Of a DNA stretch of 7,817 nucleotides, positions 1 to 6,130 are shown in pieces. The stretch spans positions 1 to 7,817 of the forward strand of contig CAZTGE010000172.1 of the NCBI GenBank assembly GCA_964612995.1. Direction: 5' to 3'. Position numbers and translations under genes: made by a program. The notes under the pieces are model-generated. The model was not told where the DNA came from and did no database searches. It saw only the letters and a list, made by a program, of their open reading frames with translations. Origin of the DNA: SLQH01 sp964612995. GTDB lineage: Bacteria > Planctomycetota > UBA11346. Each line of letters starts with the position of its first letter. Within the stretch, counting starts at the first letter, position 1.

Positions 1-59
1 TGGCCGTGGCAATTTCCTATGAGGGGCAACAGTTCGATGAAGGCTTTCGTGCCGAGTAA
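1..59 (+). CDS. 3' end of an upstream gene (partial), possibly a glycosyltransferase family 2 protein
   Basis: Reading from base 3 gives an open frame that ends at the TAA at 57-59 with the tail AVAISYEGQQFDEGFRAE. The tail vaguely resembles the end of the catalytic region of dolichyl-phosphate-mannose-synthase-like family 2 glycosyltransferases, where an 'ISY.GR.Y.EGKK' pattern is common. Only 18 codons are visible, so the product is a guess. The idea that a gene ends here rests on the tail composition and on the position of non-coding repeats directly after the stop. TATGAGGG at 18-25 is an exact inverted match to CCCTCATA at 81-88, which may be chance. Confidence 0.35.
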   Translation, partial: AVAISYEGQQFDEGFRAE

Positions 60-89
60 CTACTCAGGCCTATTCCTGTGCCCTCATAA

Positions 90-170
90 ACCACAGAGAA
101 CACAGAGAGCACAGAGGGCGGATTGGAATTCTCTCCTTCTTCTCTCCGTGTTCTCTGTGTCCTCTGTGGT
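90..170. repeat. 81-base hairpin repeat built of 9-base units
   Basis: The left arm (90-116) is three tandem 9-mers: ACCACAGAG, AACACAGAG and AGCACAGAG. The right arm (144-170) is the inverse of ACCACAGAG, GACACAGAG and AACACGGAG. The arms pair over 27 bases with three mismatches around a 27-base centre (117-143) that includes GGAATTC. The outermost nine bases match exactly. The element encodes no protein: both strands give low-complexity TQR-type peptides, which is what a 9-base period produces. From memory, very similar CACAGAG-unit hairpins are scattered through intergenic DNA of many unrelated bacteria; I cannot name the family or check this here. No transposase or target duplication is visible. 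Confidence 0.8.
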
Positions 171-221
171 AATTGTAGAAAGAACTTCAGGAAGGTCTGA
201 GCAGTTACGATCGAGCAAGGC

Positions 222-256
222 GGTGAACTGGACGCCGCTTCGCGGCGCCAGTTACC
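222..256 (+). repeat. GC-rich bulged hairpin just before the fusion gene
   Basis: GGT (222-224), AACTGG (226-231) and CGCCGC (233-238) pair with GCGGCG (242-247), CCAGTT (248-253) and ACC (254-256). This gives 15 base pairs with single bulges at G225 and A232 and a TTC triloop. The form is that of a REP-like palindrome or a leader stem-loop. No T-run follows, so it is not a textbook intrinsic terminator. It ends 25 bases before the preferred start of the next gene, and eight bases before the alternative ATG at 264, which it could hinder. Confidence 0.6.
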
Positions 257-281
257 TTGAACGATGGAAAGCAGGGCAATC

Positions 282-2405
282 ATGAGAATCGGGCTGGCCT
301 ACAACCTGCGACGCGACCAGAGCGAGGCTTCGGCCGAACTGCTCAGCCAGGAGGACGTGGACCGCCTGCTCGGCGCGATCGAGACCAACGGTCACGTGGC
401 GGTGCCGATGGAGATGTGCGGGACCCCGCACGCGATCGTCGATCGTCTGCTCGCGGCACAGGTCGATCTGATCTTCAACGTCGCCGAAGGCATCGCCGGG
501 GTCCATCGCGAGGCCCACTACCCGGCGATCTTCCAGACCCTGGGCATACCATTCACCGGCAGCCGCTCCTTCGCGCTGCACGTCGGGTTGGACAAGCGCC
601 TGACCGCGGCGATCCTCGAACGCCGGGGCATCTGCGTGCCGCGTGGCCATCTGATCGAGCCAGACGGACCACCCCTGCCCGAGGACATGCCGTACCCGTT
701 GATGATCAAACCCAACGCCGAGGGGTCGTCGAAGGGGATCACCCAGGACTCGATCGTCGAGGATCGCGCCCAGGCCGAGAAACGCATCGACGCGTTGCTG
801 CCAGACTACCCCGGCGGGCTGATCGCCGAGCAGTTCATCGAGGGCCGCGAGCTGGCCGTACCCTGGCTGGAGGGGCATCCCGGTGGCGTACTCGAGGTGG
901 TCGAATGGCGTTTCCGCCGCCAGAGCGGCTACTGGATCATGGATTACGAAGCCGAACAGGCGGGGATGCTCGAGGCCGACTGCCCGCCGGCGCTCGGCGA
1001 GCAGGAGCGCCAGGCGGTGCTCGAGCTCGCCGGCCGGGCGGTGAGTACGCTGCAGCTGCAGGACCTCGGCCGGTTGGACATCCGTCTGGCGAGCGACGGC
1101 ACGCCCTACCTGATCGAGGTCAACGTGCTGCCGGGGCTGCGGCCCGATTTCAGTTTCATGACCGCCGCGCATAGTGTCGGACTGAGCTTCGAAGCGGTGA
1201 TCGGCCGGATCATCGACACCGCGTCACGACGCCAGGGCATTCCCAACCGTCCGACTCGAGCCACGGTGCGCGCCGATCTCGATCGACGGACCGCGGCCTA
1301 CGCCCACGGTATCCGGGTCGGGCGCTTCGGGCCCGGGCATCACAATGCGATCACCGATGTCGATGGGGTCCAGGTCGGCCACGTCACCCGTATCGAGGAC
1401 GATACCGACGATGCGGGGGAGCCAACCATCGTGCGCACCGGCGTCACCGCGGTGGTGCCCACCGATGAGGCCTTGTTCAACAATCACCTGGTCGCGGGCG
1501 GGTTCATCCTCAACGGCATCGGCGAGATGTCCGGTCTGACCCAGGCGATGGAGTGGGGCTGGATCGAGACGCCGATCCTGCTGACCAACACCATGTCGAT
1601 CGGCGGCGCACACCAGGGGATCATCCGTTTCATGCTCGAGGCGCATCCCGAGCTGGGTCACGACCTGGCGGTGGTGATCCCCCTGATCGGCGAAACCGAT
1701 GACTCGTTCCTCAACGACGTGCGTATCGAAGGCAACGACGCCGCGGTGACGGTCGAGGCGATCCGTCGAGCGACCGCGGGGCCGGTCGAACAGGGCTCGG
1801 TCGGCGGCGGCACCGGGATGATCAGCTTCGATTTCGCTGGCGGTATCGGCAGCGCCAGCCGGGTGCTGCCGCACGAACTCGGCGGCTACACCATCGGCGT
1901 GCTGGTGCAGTCGAATTTCGGCAAGATGCGCAATCTCACCATCGAGGGCAGAGTGGTGGGCAAAGACCTCGACCCGCTCTATCCCTACGAGGCGCGGCGC
2001 GATGATGACCGCGGATCGGTGATCGTGATCGTGGCCACCGACGCGCCGATGCTTTCGGCCCAGCTGAGCCAGGTGGCCAAGCGCGCGGCGCTCGGCCTGG
2101 GGCGGACGGGCTCGCACGCCTCGGCCGCCAGCGGGGAGATCGCGCTGGCCTTCTCGACCGCCAACCGCACCAGTCGCAAGGCCAAGGAGCAGACCCGCGA
2201 GCTGCAGATGGACTGCATCTCAGACGAGTTCATCAGCCCGATCTACGAGGCGGCGGTCGAAGCGACCGAAGAGGCGGTGCTCAACGCCATGTTCCATTCC
2301 GGCGGCATGGACGGGCGCTGCGGTCGCGTTGCCCCGCCGATCCCGATAGCGCGGATCGTGGACCTGCTCGGCCTCGGAAGACCGGACGGGCCGCACGAGG
2401 GCTGA
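282..2405 (+). CDS. Fusion of a D-Ala-D-Ala-ligase-like ATP-grasp domain with a P1/DmpA-family self-processing aminopeptidase
   Basis: 707 residues. Residues 1 to about 315 form an ATP-grasp ligase related to Ddl. They carry FNVAEG (65-70), GIPFTGS (88-94), the ATP-binding Lys143 in MIKP, the glycine loop GSSKG (148-152), and the Mg ligands Asp266, Glu279 and Asn281 in YLIEVNVLPG. The canonical Ddl substrate loop (E..VS..SG) is not seen, so the amino-acid substrates are unknown. A linker of about 25 residues leads to a complete P1 peptidase (about 343-707) with TNTMSIGG, SVGGGTGM (506-513) and VLVQSNFG (Asn545). The predicted self-cleavage bond is Gly578-Ser579, before VIVIVATDAP. Ser617 and Glu619 lie 38 and 40 residues after Ser579, the spacing I recall for Ser250, Ser288 and Glu290 of DmpA. 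Cleavage would free a 129-residue beta chain. ATG282 was chosen because AGGG (273-276) lies five bases upstream and MRIGLAYNLR fits the family start; ATG264 has no Shine-Dalgarno sequence. The next gene follows after 10 bases. Confidence 0.9.
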   Translation: MRIGLAYNLRRDQSEASAELLSQEDVDRLLGAIETNGHVAVPMEMCGTPHAIVDRLLAAQVDLIFNVAEGIAGVHREAHYPAIFQTLGIPFTGSRSFALHVGLDKRLTAAILERRGICVPRGHLIEPDGPPLPEDMPYPLMIKPNAEGSSKGITQDSIVEDRAQAEKRIDALLPDYPGGLIAEQFIEGRELAVPWLEGHPGGVLEVVEWRFRRQSGYWIMDYEAEQAGMLEADCPPALGEQERQAVLELAGRAVSTLQLQDLGRLDIRLASDGTPYLIEVNVLPGLRPDFSFMTAAHSVGLSFEAVIGRIIDTASRRQGIPNRPTRATVRADLDRRTAAYAHGIRVGRFGPGHHNAITDVDGVQVGHVTRIEDDTDDAGEPTIVRTGVTAVVPTDEALFNNHLVAGGFILNGIGEMSGLTQAMEWGWIETPILLTNTMSIGGAHQGIIRFMLEAHPELGHDLAVVIPLIGETDDSFLNDVRIEGNDAAVTVEAIRRATAGPVEQGSVGGGTGMISFDFAGGIGSASRVLPHELGGYTIGVLVQSNFGKMRNLTIEGRVVGKDLDPLYPYEARRDDDRGSVIVIVATDAPMLSAQLSQVAKRAALGLGRTGSHASAASGEIALAFSTANRTSRKAKEQTRELQMDCISDEFISPIYEAAVEATEEAVLNAMFHSGGMDGRCGRVAPPIPIARIVDLLGLGRPDGPHEG

Positions 2406-2415
2406 GAGGAGCGGC

Positions 2416-3426
2416 GTGAACGGTGTGATCGTGAGCAGTGCAGCGACCCATCGCCATGCCCCGGCCTACGGCTGGGACCACGGCAAGGGCGATGTCTACA
2501 TGGATCAGGTCGAACGGCTCGTACGCATCGAGGCCGCCCTGGCCGGAGCGGGGCTGGATACGCACGCGCCGCGTGCGTTCGACCAGAGCGCGATCGCACG
2601 GGTGCATACGCGCGAGCTGATCGCGCACATCGCCTCGTCGCAGGAGTTGGCTCCCGACGCGGCGGTCTATCCCTACGTGTTCCCATATCGTGACGATTTC
2701 TGCTCGCCGCAGACCGACCTGCACGAGGCCGGTTATTACTGTTTCGATGTGGGTACGGTGATGCACCACGGCACCTACCAGGCGGCGAAGGCGGCGACGG
2801 ATACGGCGCTGGAGGGGGCCGAACGCATTCTCGCCGGGGTGGCCGATCGGGTGTTCGCGCTCTCGCGTCCGCCGGGGCATCACGCCGATCGTGCCTTCTA
2901 CGGCGGGCTGTGCTTTTTCAACAACGCCGCTGTGGCCGCGCGTCGACTTGCGGATCATGGCCGGGTCGCGGTGCTGGATCTCGATTTCCACCACGGCAAC
3001 GGTACCCAGGGGATCTTCTACTATGATCCCTCAGTGCTCTACGTCTCGATCCACGGTGACCCGCGCCGCCATTTCCCCTTCCTCTCCGGACACGCGCACG
3101 AGATCGGCGCCGGACCCGGCGCAGGGACCACGCTCAATTACCCGCTGCCGGCGGGGATCGATCTCGAAGCCTATCGCCGCTACCTCGATCTGGCGCTGGA
3201 GCGGATCGTCGGATTCGATCCCCACGCGCTGGTGGTTTCGATCGGCTTCGACACCCACAGCGACGACATTCTCGGTGACGCGCTGTTCGCATCGATGGAC
3301 TATCGCGCCCTGGCCACCGCGGTATGCCAGACGGGTCTGCCGGTGCTCGCGTGCCTCGAGGGTGGCTACGATCTGCCGAGCATCGGCGCCAATGCCGTGG
3401 CGTTCTGCGAAGGCCTGTTCGCCTGA
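2416..3426 (+). CDS. HDAC-family zinc amidohydrolase, acetylpolyamine amidohydrolase-like
   Basis: 336 residues, cytoplasmic, with no signal peptide. The protein shows the full HDAC active site: the His155-His156 pair in RPPGHH, zinc ligands Asp190 and His192 in DLDFHHGNG, third ligand Asp279 in GFDTHSDD, and transition-state Tyr318 in LEGGYDL. The order, spacing and total length closely follow the bacterial acetylpolyamine amidohydrolase of Mycoplana (about 341 residues; from memory His158/159, Asp195, His197, Asp284, Tyr323). It should therefore remove acetyl or short acyl groups from an amine such as a polyamine or modified lysine; the substrate cannot be read from sequence. The GTG start at 2416 is favoured by GAGAGGAG at 2404-2411, which overlaps the TGA of the preceding gene. 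A second in-frame GTG at 2425 is possible but too far from that site. The close spacing indicates co-transcription and probable coupling with the ligase-peptidase fusion. Confidence 0.92.
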   Translation: MNGVIVSSAATHRHAPAYGWDHGKGDVYMDQVERLVRIEAALAGAGLDTHAPRAFDQSAIARVHTRELIAHIASSQELAPDAAVYPYVFPYRDDFCSPQTDLHEAGYYCFDVGTVMHHGTYQAAKAATDTALEGAERILAGVADRVFALSRPPGHHADRAFYGGLCFFNNAAVAARRLADHGRVAVLDLDFHHGNGTQGIFYYDPSVLYVSIHGDPRRHFPFLSGHAHEIGAGPGAGTTLNYPLPAGIDLEAYRRYLDLALERIVGFDPHALVVSIGFDTHSDDILGDALFASMDYRALATAVCQTGLPVLACLEGGYDLPSIGANAVAFCEGLFA

Positions 3427-3448
3427 CCGGCCTGGCCAACGGAAGCCA

Positions 3449-3477
3449 TTTGCACCGCCCTGATGCCGGGCGATAGT
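3449..3477 (+). promoter_or_regulatory. Weak sigma70-like promoter candidate for the glycosidase
   Basis: TTTGCA (3449-3454) and GATAGT (3472-3477) are separated by 17 bases, and each matches four of six consensus positions. The proposed -10 box is also the loop of the hairpin at 3465-3484. The leader to the glycosidase ATG would be about 170 bases. The 226-base gap before the glycosidase gene makes a separate promoter plausible, but such weak matches occur by chance. Confidence 0.22.
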
Positions 3478-3484
3478 GCCCGGC
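3465..3484 (+). terminator. 7-bp stem-loop after the deacetylase gene, without T-run
   Basis: GCCGGGC (3465-3471) and GCCCGGC (3478-3484) pair perfectly around the loop GATAGT. The stem begins 39 bases after the TGA of the deacetylase gene, a suitable position for transcript end or 3' stabilisation. No T-tract follows, so intrinsic termination is uncertain. It could instead be an operator, as the same GCCGGG core recurs three times at 3541-3567. Confidence 0.3.
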
Positions 3485-3540
3485 CGCGACGCGCGCGATC
3501 GCGCACATGGGGGCAGGCCGGCATCGCTCTGAGTTCGGCC

Positions 3541-3567
3541 CCCGGCAGCGCCGGGTACCGACCCGGC
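3541..3567 (+). promoter_or_regulatory. Two mutually exclusive stem-loops in the leader of the glycosidase gene
   Basis: CCCGGC (3541-3546) pairs with GCCGGG (3550-3555) around AGC. The same segment, as GCCGGGT (3550-3556), can pair instead with ACCCGGC (3561-3567) around ACCG. Both stems are perfect (6 and 7 bp), and they cannot form at once. The pair lies 86-112 bases before the glycosidase ATG. This is the geometry of an attenuator or conformational switch, but no T-run, leader peptide or known riboswitch motif is visible. Dyads are easily produced by high GC content. Confidence 0.3.
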
Positions 3568-3652
3568 ATGAAGAAGCGGATCGGAACGCGGTCGCACATG
3601 GAGCGCGTCTGGTTCCCTGATCGCGAGCTTCGAGTGGCCCAGGGAGACAGGC

Positions 3653-5044
3653 ATGCAGCGCACGGACATCCAGATCGCCTACATCGGGGGCGGCAGCACC
3701 AGCTGGGCTCGGACCCTGATGAGCGATCTCGCCCTGACACCCGAGCTGGGCGGCGAGATCCGCCTCTACGACATCGATTACGCGCGGGCGGTGGCCAACC
3801 AGGATCGCGCACCCGAGATCTTCGACCATGCCGAGTCGAAGACCAGTTTCACCGTGCGCGCCGTACGCTCGGTGGCGGAGGCCCTGCGCGGGGCCGACTA
3901 CGTGATCATGTCGATCCTGCCCGGCCCGATGCAGATGTTCGCCAATGATCTCGACATCCCCCTGCGTTACGGGATCGTCCAGACCGTCGGCGATACCACC
4001 GGCCCCGGCGGCATCTCGCGGTCGCTGCGCTCGGTGCCGATCTTCGCCGACTACGCGCGGCAGGTCATGGAGCACAGCCCGGATGCCTGGGTCATCAACT
4101 ACACCAACCCCATGACCCTGTGCACCCAGGCGATGTTTGCCGCGGCACCGGGGATCAAGGCCATCGGCTGCTGCCACGAGGTCTTCGGCACCCGGGGCTG
4201 GGTCGCGAGCATGGTCGCGCGCGAGCGCGGGATCGACTCGCTCCACCGGCGTGAGATCGATATCGATCTCATCGGGCTGAACCATTTCACCTTCTTCACC
4301 CGCGCCAGCTATCGCGGAGAGGATGTGTTCCCGATCGTCCGTGCCTTCATGGAGCGCGACGGGTACTTCCGCGATCGGACCGCCGACGCGCTGGAGCGCA
4401 ACCGGATCGGCCGCTTCGGTTCCTGCGACGGGCTGATCCAGCTCGACTTCCTGCGTCGCTTCGGCGTCATCGGTGCCGCCGGCGACCGCCATCTGGTCGA
4501 GTTCGTGCCCTGGTACATCGACAGCGAGGACACGCTGCACCGGTGGGGCGTGTCGGTGACCACCTCGGCTGCGCGGCTGGGCACCTGGCGCCCACCGGTT
4601 GGTGACCGTGAGTCCGCGGTTGGCGGTGGCGCGGCCAGGAAGCCGAAGCCGGTGCAGACCGGGCTCAAGCGCAGCAAGGAGGAGGGCGTCGACCTGATGC
4701 TCGCACTCAGCGGCCTGCGCGATATCGATACCAACGTCAACGTGCCCAACCGCGGCCAGATCGATTTCCTGCCGCGCGGACACGTGGTCGAGACCCTGGC
4801 CAGCGTGCGGACCGACGCCCTGTCGCCGTGGAGCGCGACCCCGCCGCCACTGGCGCTGCAGACCCATCTGCGGCGTATCGCCGACACGCAGCAGCTGACG
4901 CTGGAAGCGGCGCTGACCTGCGATCGCGACTGCGCGCTGCAGGCCATGCTCAGCGATCCGCTGGTCCGCTTGGACACCGACCGCGCCAGCGCCCTGCTCG
5001 AGGAGCTGCTGGCGGCCAACGCGGCGGCGCTGCCGGGCTGGTGA
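3653..5044 (+). CDS. Glycoside hydrolase family 4 enzyme, probable alpha-galacturonidase (CHEV type)
   Basis: 463 residues, cytoplasmic. The Rossmann start IAYIGGGSTSW (8-18) is the NAD-binding loop of family 4, whose members cleave glycosides by NAD-assisted oxidation at C3 with Mn2+. Asn149-Pro153 (NYTNP) and the active-site segment Cys174-His-Glu-Val177 follow. Asn210-His211 (GLNHF) supplies the second expected metal ligand, and the conserved tail NVNVPNRGQI lies at 361-370. The four-residue motif at Cys174 sorts the family by substrate. CHEV has been described as the signature of alpha-galacturonidases such as Bacillus LplD (446 residues), so hydrolysis of alpha-galacturonides is the best prediction. 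Residues about 311-345 are a Gly/Pro/Lys-rich, probably flexible stretch that I do not recognise as conserved. The ATG start has AGGGAG (3641-3646) six bases upstream. No sugar transporter or uronate pathway gene is nearby in the window. A related family-4 specificity remains possible. Confidence 0.85.
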   Translation: MQRTDIQIAYIGGGSTSWARTLMSDLALTPELGGEIRLYDIDYARAVANQDRAPEIFDHAESKTSFTVRAVRSVAEALRGADYVIMSILPGPMQMFANDLDIPLRYGIVQTVGDTTGPGGISRSLRSVPIFADYARQVMEHSPDAWVINYTNPMTLCTQAMFAAAPGIKAIGCCHEVFGTRGWVASMVARERGIDSLHRREIDIDLIGLNHFTFFTRASYRGEDVFPIVRAFMERDGYFRDRTADALERNRIGRFGSCDGLIQLDFLRRFGVIGAAGDRHLVEFVPWYIDSEDTLHRWGVSVTTSAARLGTWRPPVGDRESAVGGGAARKPKPVQTGLKRSKEEGVDLMLALSGLRDIDTNVNVPNRGQIDFLPRGHVVETLASVRTDALSPWSATPPPLALQTHLRRIADTQQLTLEAALTCDRDCALQAMLSDPLVRLDTDRASALLEELLAANAAALPGW

Positions 5045-5046
5045 GT

Positions 5047-5079
5047 CGGCGCGGGTTCAGCAGGCGCGTACCCGCGCCG
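5047..5079. terminator. Shared inverted repeat between convergent genes
   Basis: CGGCGCGGGT (5047-5056) and ACCCGCGCCG (5070-5079) pair perfectly over 10 bases around a 13-base loop. The dyad starts two bases after the glycosidase stop and covers the last codons of modC, whose stop is at 5057-5059. The position suits a bidirectional terminator or a barrier to convergent transcription. Neither strand has a T-run, so Rho-independent action is not assured. The right arm lies within modC coding sequence. Confidence 0.4.
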
Positions 5080-6130
5080 CCATCGCCTTCCACTGCGCCT
5101 CGACCAGCACCCCCGGCGCGAGAGCGAGTTTGGCGCACGAAGCCTGGCTGACCGCGGCCAGACAGGGCGCGTCGGTGCCGATGTCCACCGTCACCAGGGC
5201 GCTGCCCGGTTGTGGCCCTGGGGTGATCGCGCGCACCAGGCCGGGGCAGCGGTTGCGCAGACTGCTGCGGCCACCGGCGGTCCGCGCGATCACGACGTCT
5301 TCCGGCCGGAGCAGGACCTCGACGCGACTGCCGTTGCTCAGTTGTTGGGGGCCGCAATGGATGCGCGCGCCTGCCGGCCCGTCGCAACAGACGCAGGCGG
5401 GCTTGCCCGTGTCGTCCTGCTCCAGGTGTCCGTGGAGGGCGAAGACCAGACCGCAGTCGTGTAGCAGGCTGACCAGCTCGGGACGCTGCGCGAGCTCGGC
5501 GATCGTGCCCTGGCCGCGACAGCGCCCGGATTCGAGGAACAGGATGCGATCGGTCACGCTGAGCAGTTCGTCGAGATCGTGACTGACCATGATCAGCGGA
5601 ATGCCACAGGTCTCGCGGATCCGGCGCAGGTAGGGCAGGATTTCGCGCTTGAGACGGTCATCGAGGCTGGAGAGCGGTTCGTCGAGCAGCAACAGGCGCG
5701 GCGCGGCCAACAGGGCGCGACCGAGTGCGATGCGCTGGCGTTGGCCGCCGGAACAGGCGCGTGGACGCCGTTCGAGCAGGGGGGCGATATCGAGCAGGTC
5801 GACGATCTCGGCGAAATCCGGAGTGGTTTGTGCGCGTCGGCCGTAGAGCAGGTTTGCGCGCACGCTCAGATGGGGGAACAGACGGTGATCCTGGAACACC
5901 AGACCGATGCGGCGATGGTGCGGGCGCGGGCGCCGCGGTCCTGCGACCAGCGTGGCGCCGCCTACCCGCACGGTGACCCGCTCGGCCGGGATCAACCCTG
6001 CGAGCGCGTGCAGCAGGCTGCTCTTGCCCGAGCCGGAGGGGCCGAAGATCCCGGTCGCCGGGCTGTCCAACCGGGTGTCGAGTTCGAGGCTGAAGCCGCC
6101 CCGGCGCAGGTGGCAGGCGAGTTCGATCAT
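5057..6130 (-). CDS. modC: Molybdate ABC transporter ATP-binding protein ModC
   Basis: 357 residues (E. coli ModC has 352), the ATPase that drives molybdate import through ModB. The Walker A is GPSGSGKS (30-37), the Q-loop Gln80, the signature CSGGQ (126-130), the Walker B LLLLDEP (146-152) with Glu151, and the H-loop His184. The C-terminal part (about 265-357) looks like the Mop/TOBE domain, including RPEDV and SSLRNRCPGLV. The signature starts with Cys rather than the usual Leu. The protein has 13 cysteines, ten of them after residue 200, including a C.CC cluster at 246-249. The frame is open far upstream, to 6862, but ATG at 6130 was chosen because it overlaps the modB stop as ATGA, gives the family length, and starts the typical MIEL... 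sequence. No Shine-Dalgarno sequence is evident, so translation probably depends on coupling to modB. Confidence 0.94.
   Translation of the reverse strand: MIELACHLRRGGFSLELDTRLDSPATGIFGPSGSGKSSLLHALAGLIPAERVTVRVGGATLVAGPRRPRPHHRRIGLVFQDHRLFPHLSVRANLLYGRRAQTTPDFAEIVDLLDIAPLLERRPRACSGGQRQRIALGRALLAAPRLLLLDEPLSSLDDRLKREILPYLRRIRETCGIPLIMVSHDLDELLSVTDRILFLESGRCRGQGTIAELAQRPELVSLLHDCGLVFALHGHLEQDDTGKPACVCCDGPAGARIHCGPQQLSNGSRVEVLLRPEDVVIARTAGGRSSLRNRCPGLVRAITPGPQPGSALVTVDIGTDAPCLAAVSQASCAKLALAPGVLVEAQWKAMAARVRAC

Noticed and set aside
90..170. CRISPR array
   Set aside because: The repeats are 9 bases long with no spacers and are arranged as an inverted pair.
173..211. Promoter for the fusion gene (TTGTAG with TACGAT)
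   Set aside because: The elements are 27 bases apart and match poorly. No convincing promoter could be chosen in 171-263.
19..285. An 88-codon open frame on each strand across the left spacer
   Set aside because: Both run through the 9-base-unit hairpin and encode TQR-type repeat peptides. Repeat DNA explains them fully.
252..2117. Two leftward open frames of about 300 codons opposite the fusion gene
   Set aside because: They mirror the high-GC codon bias of the real gene and show no recognisable family.
3134..4867. A 577-codon leftward open frame opposite the deacetylase and glycosidase genes
   Set aside because: It is antisense to two well-supported genes and crosses their spacer. Its composition is typical of GC-rich shadow frames and it shows no motif.
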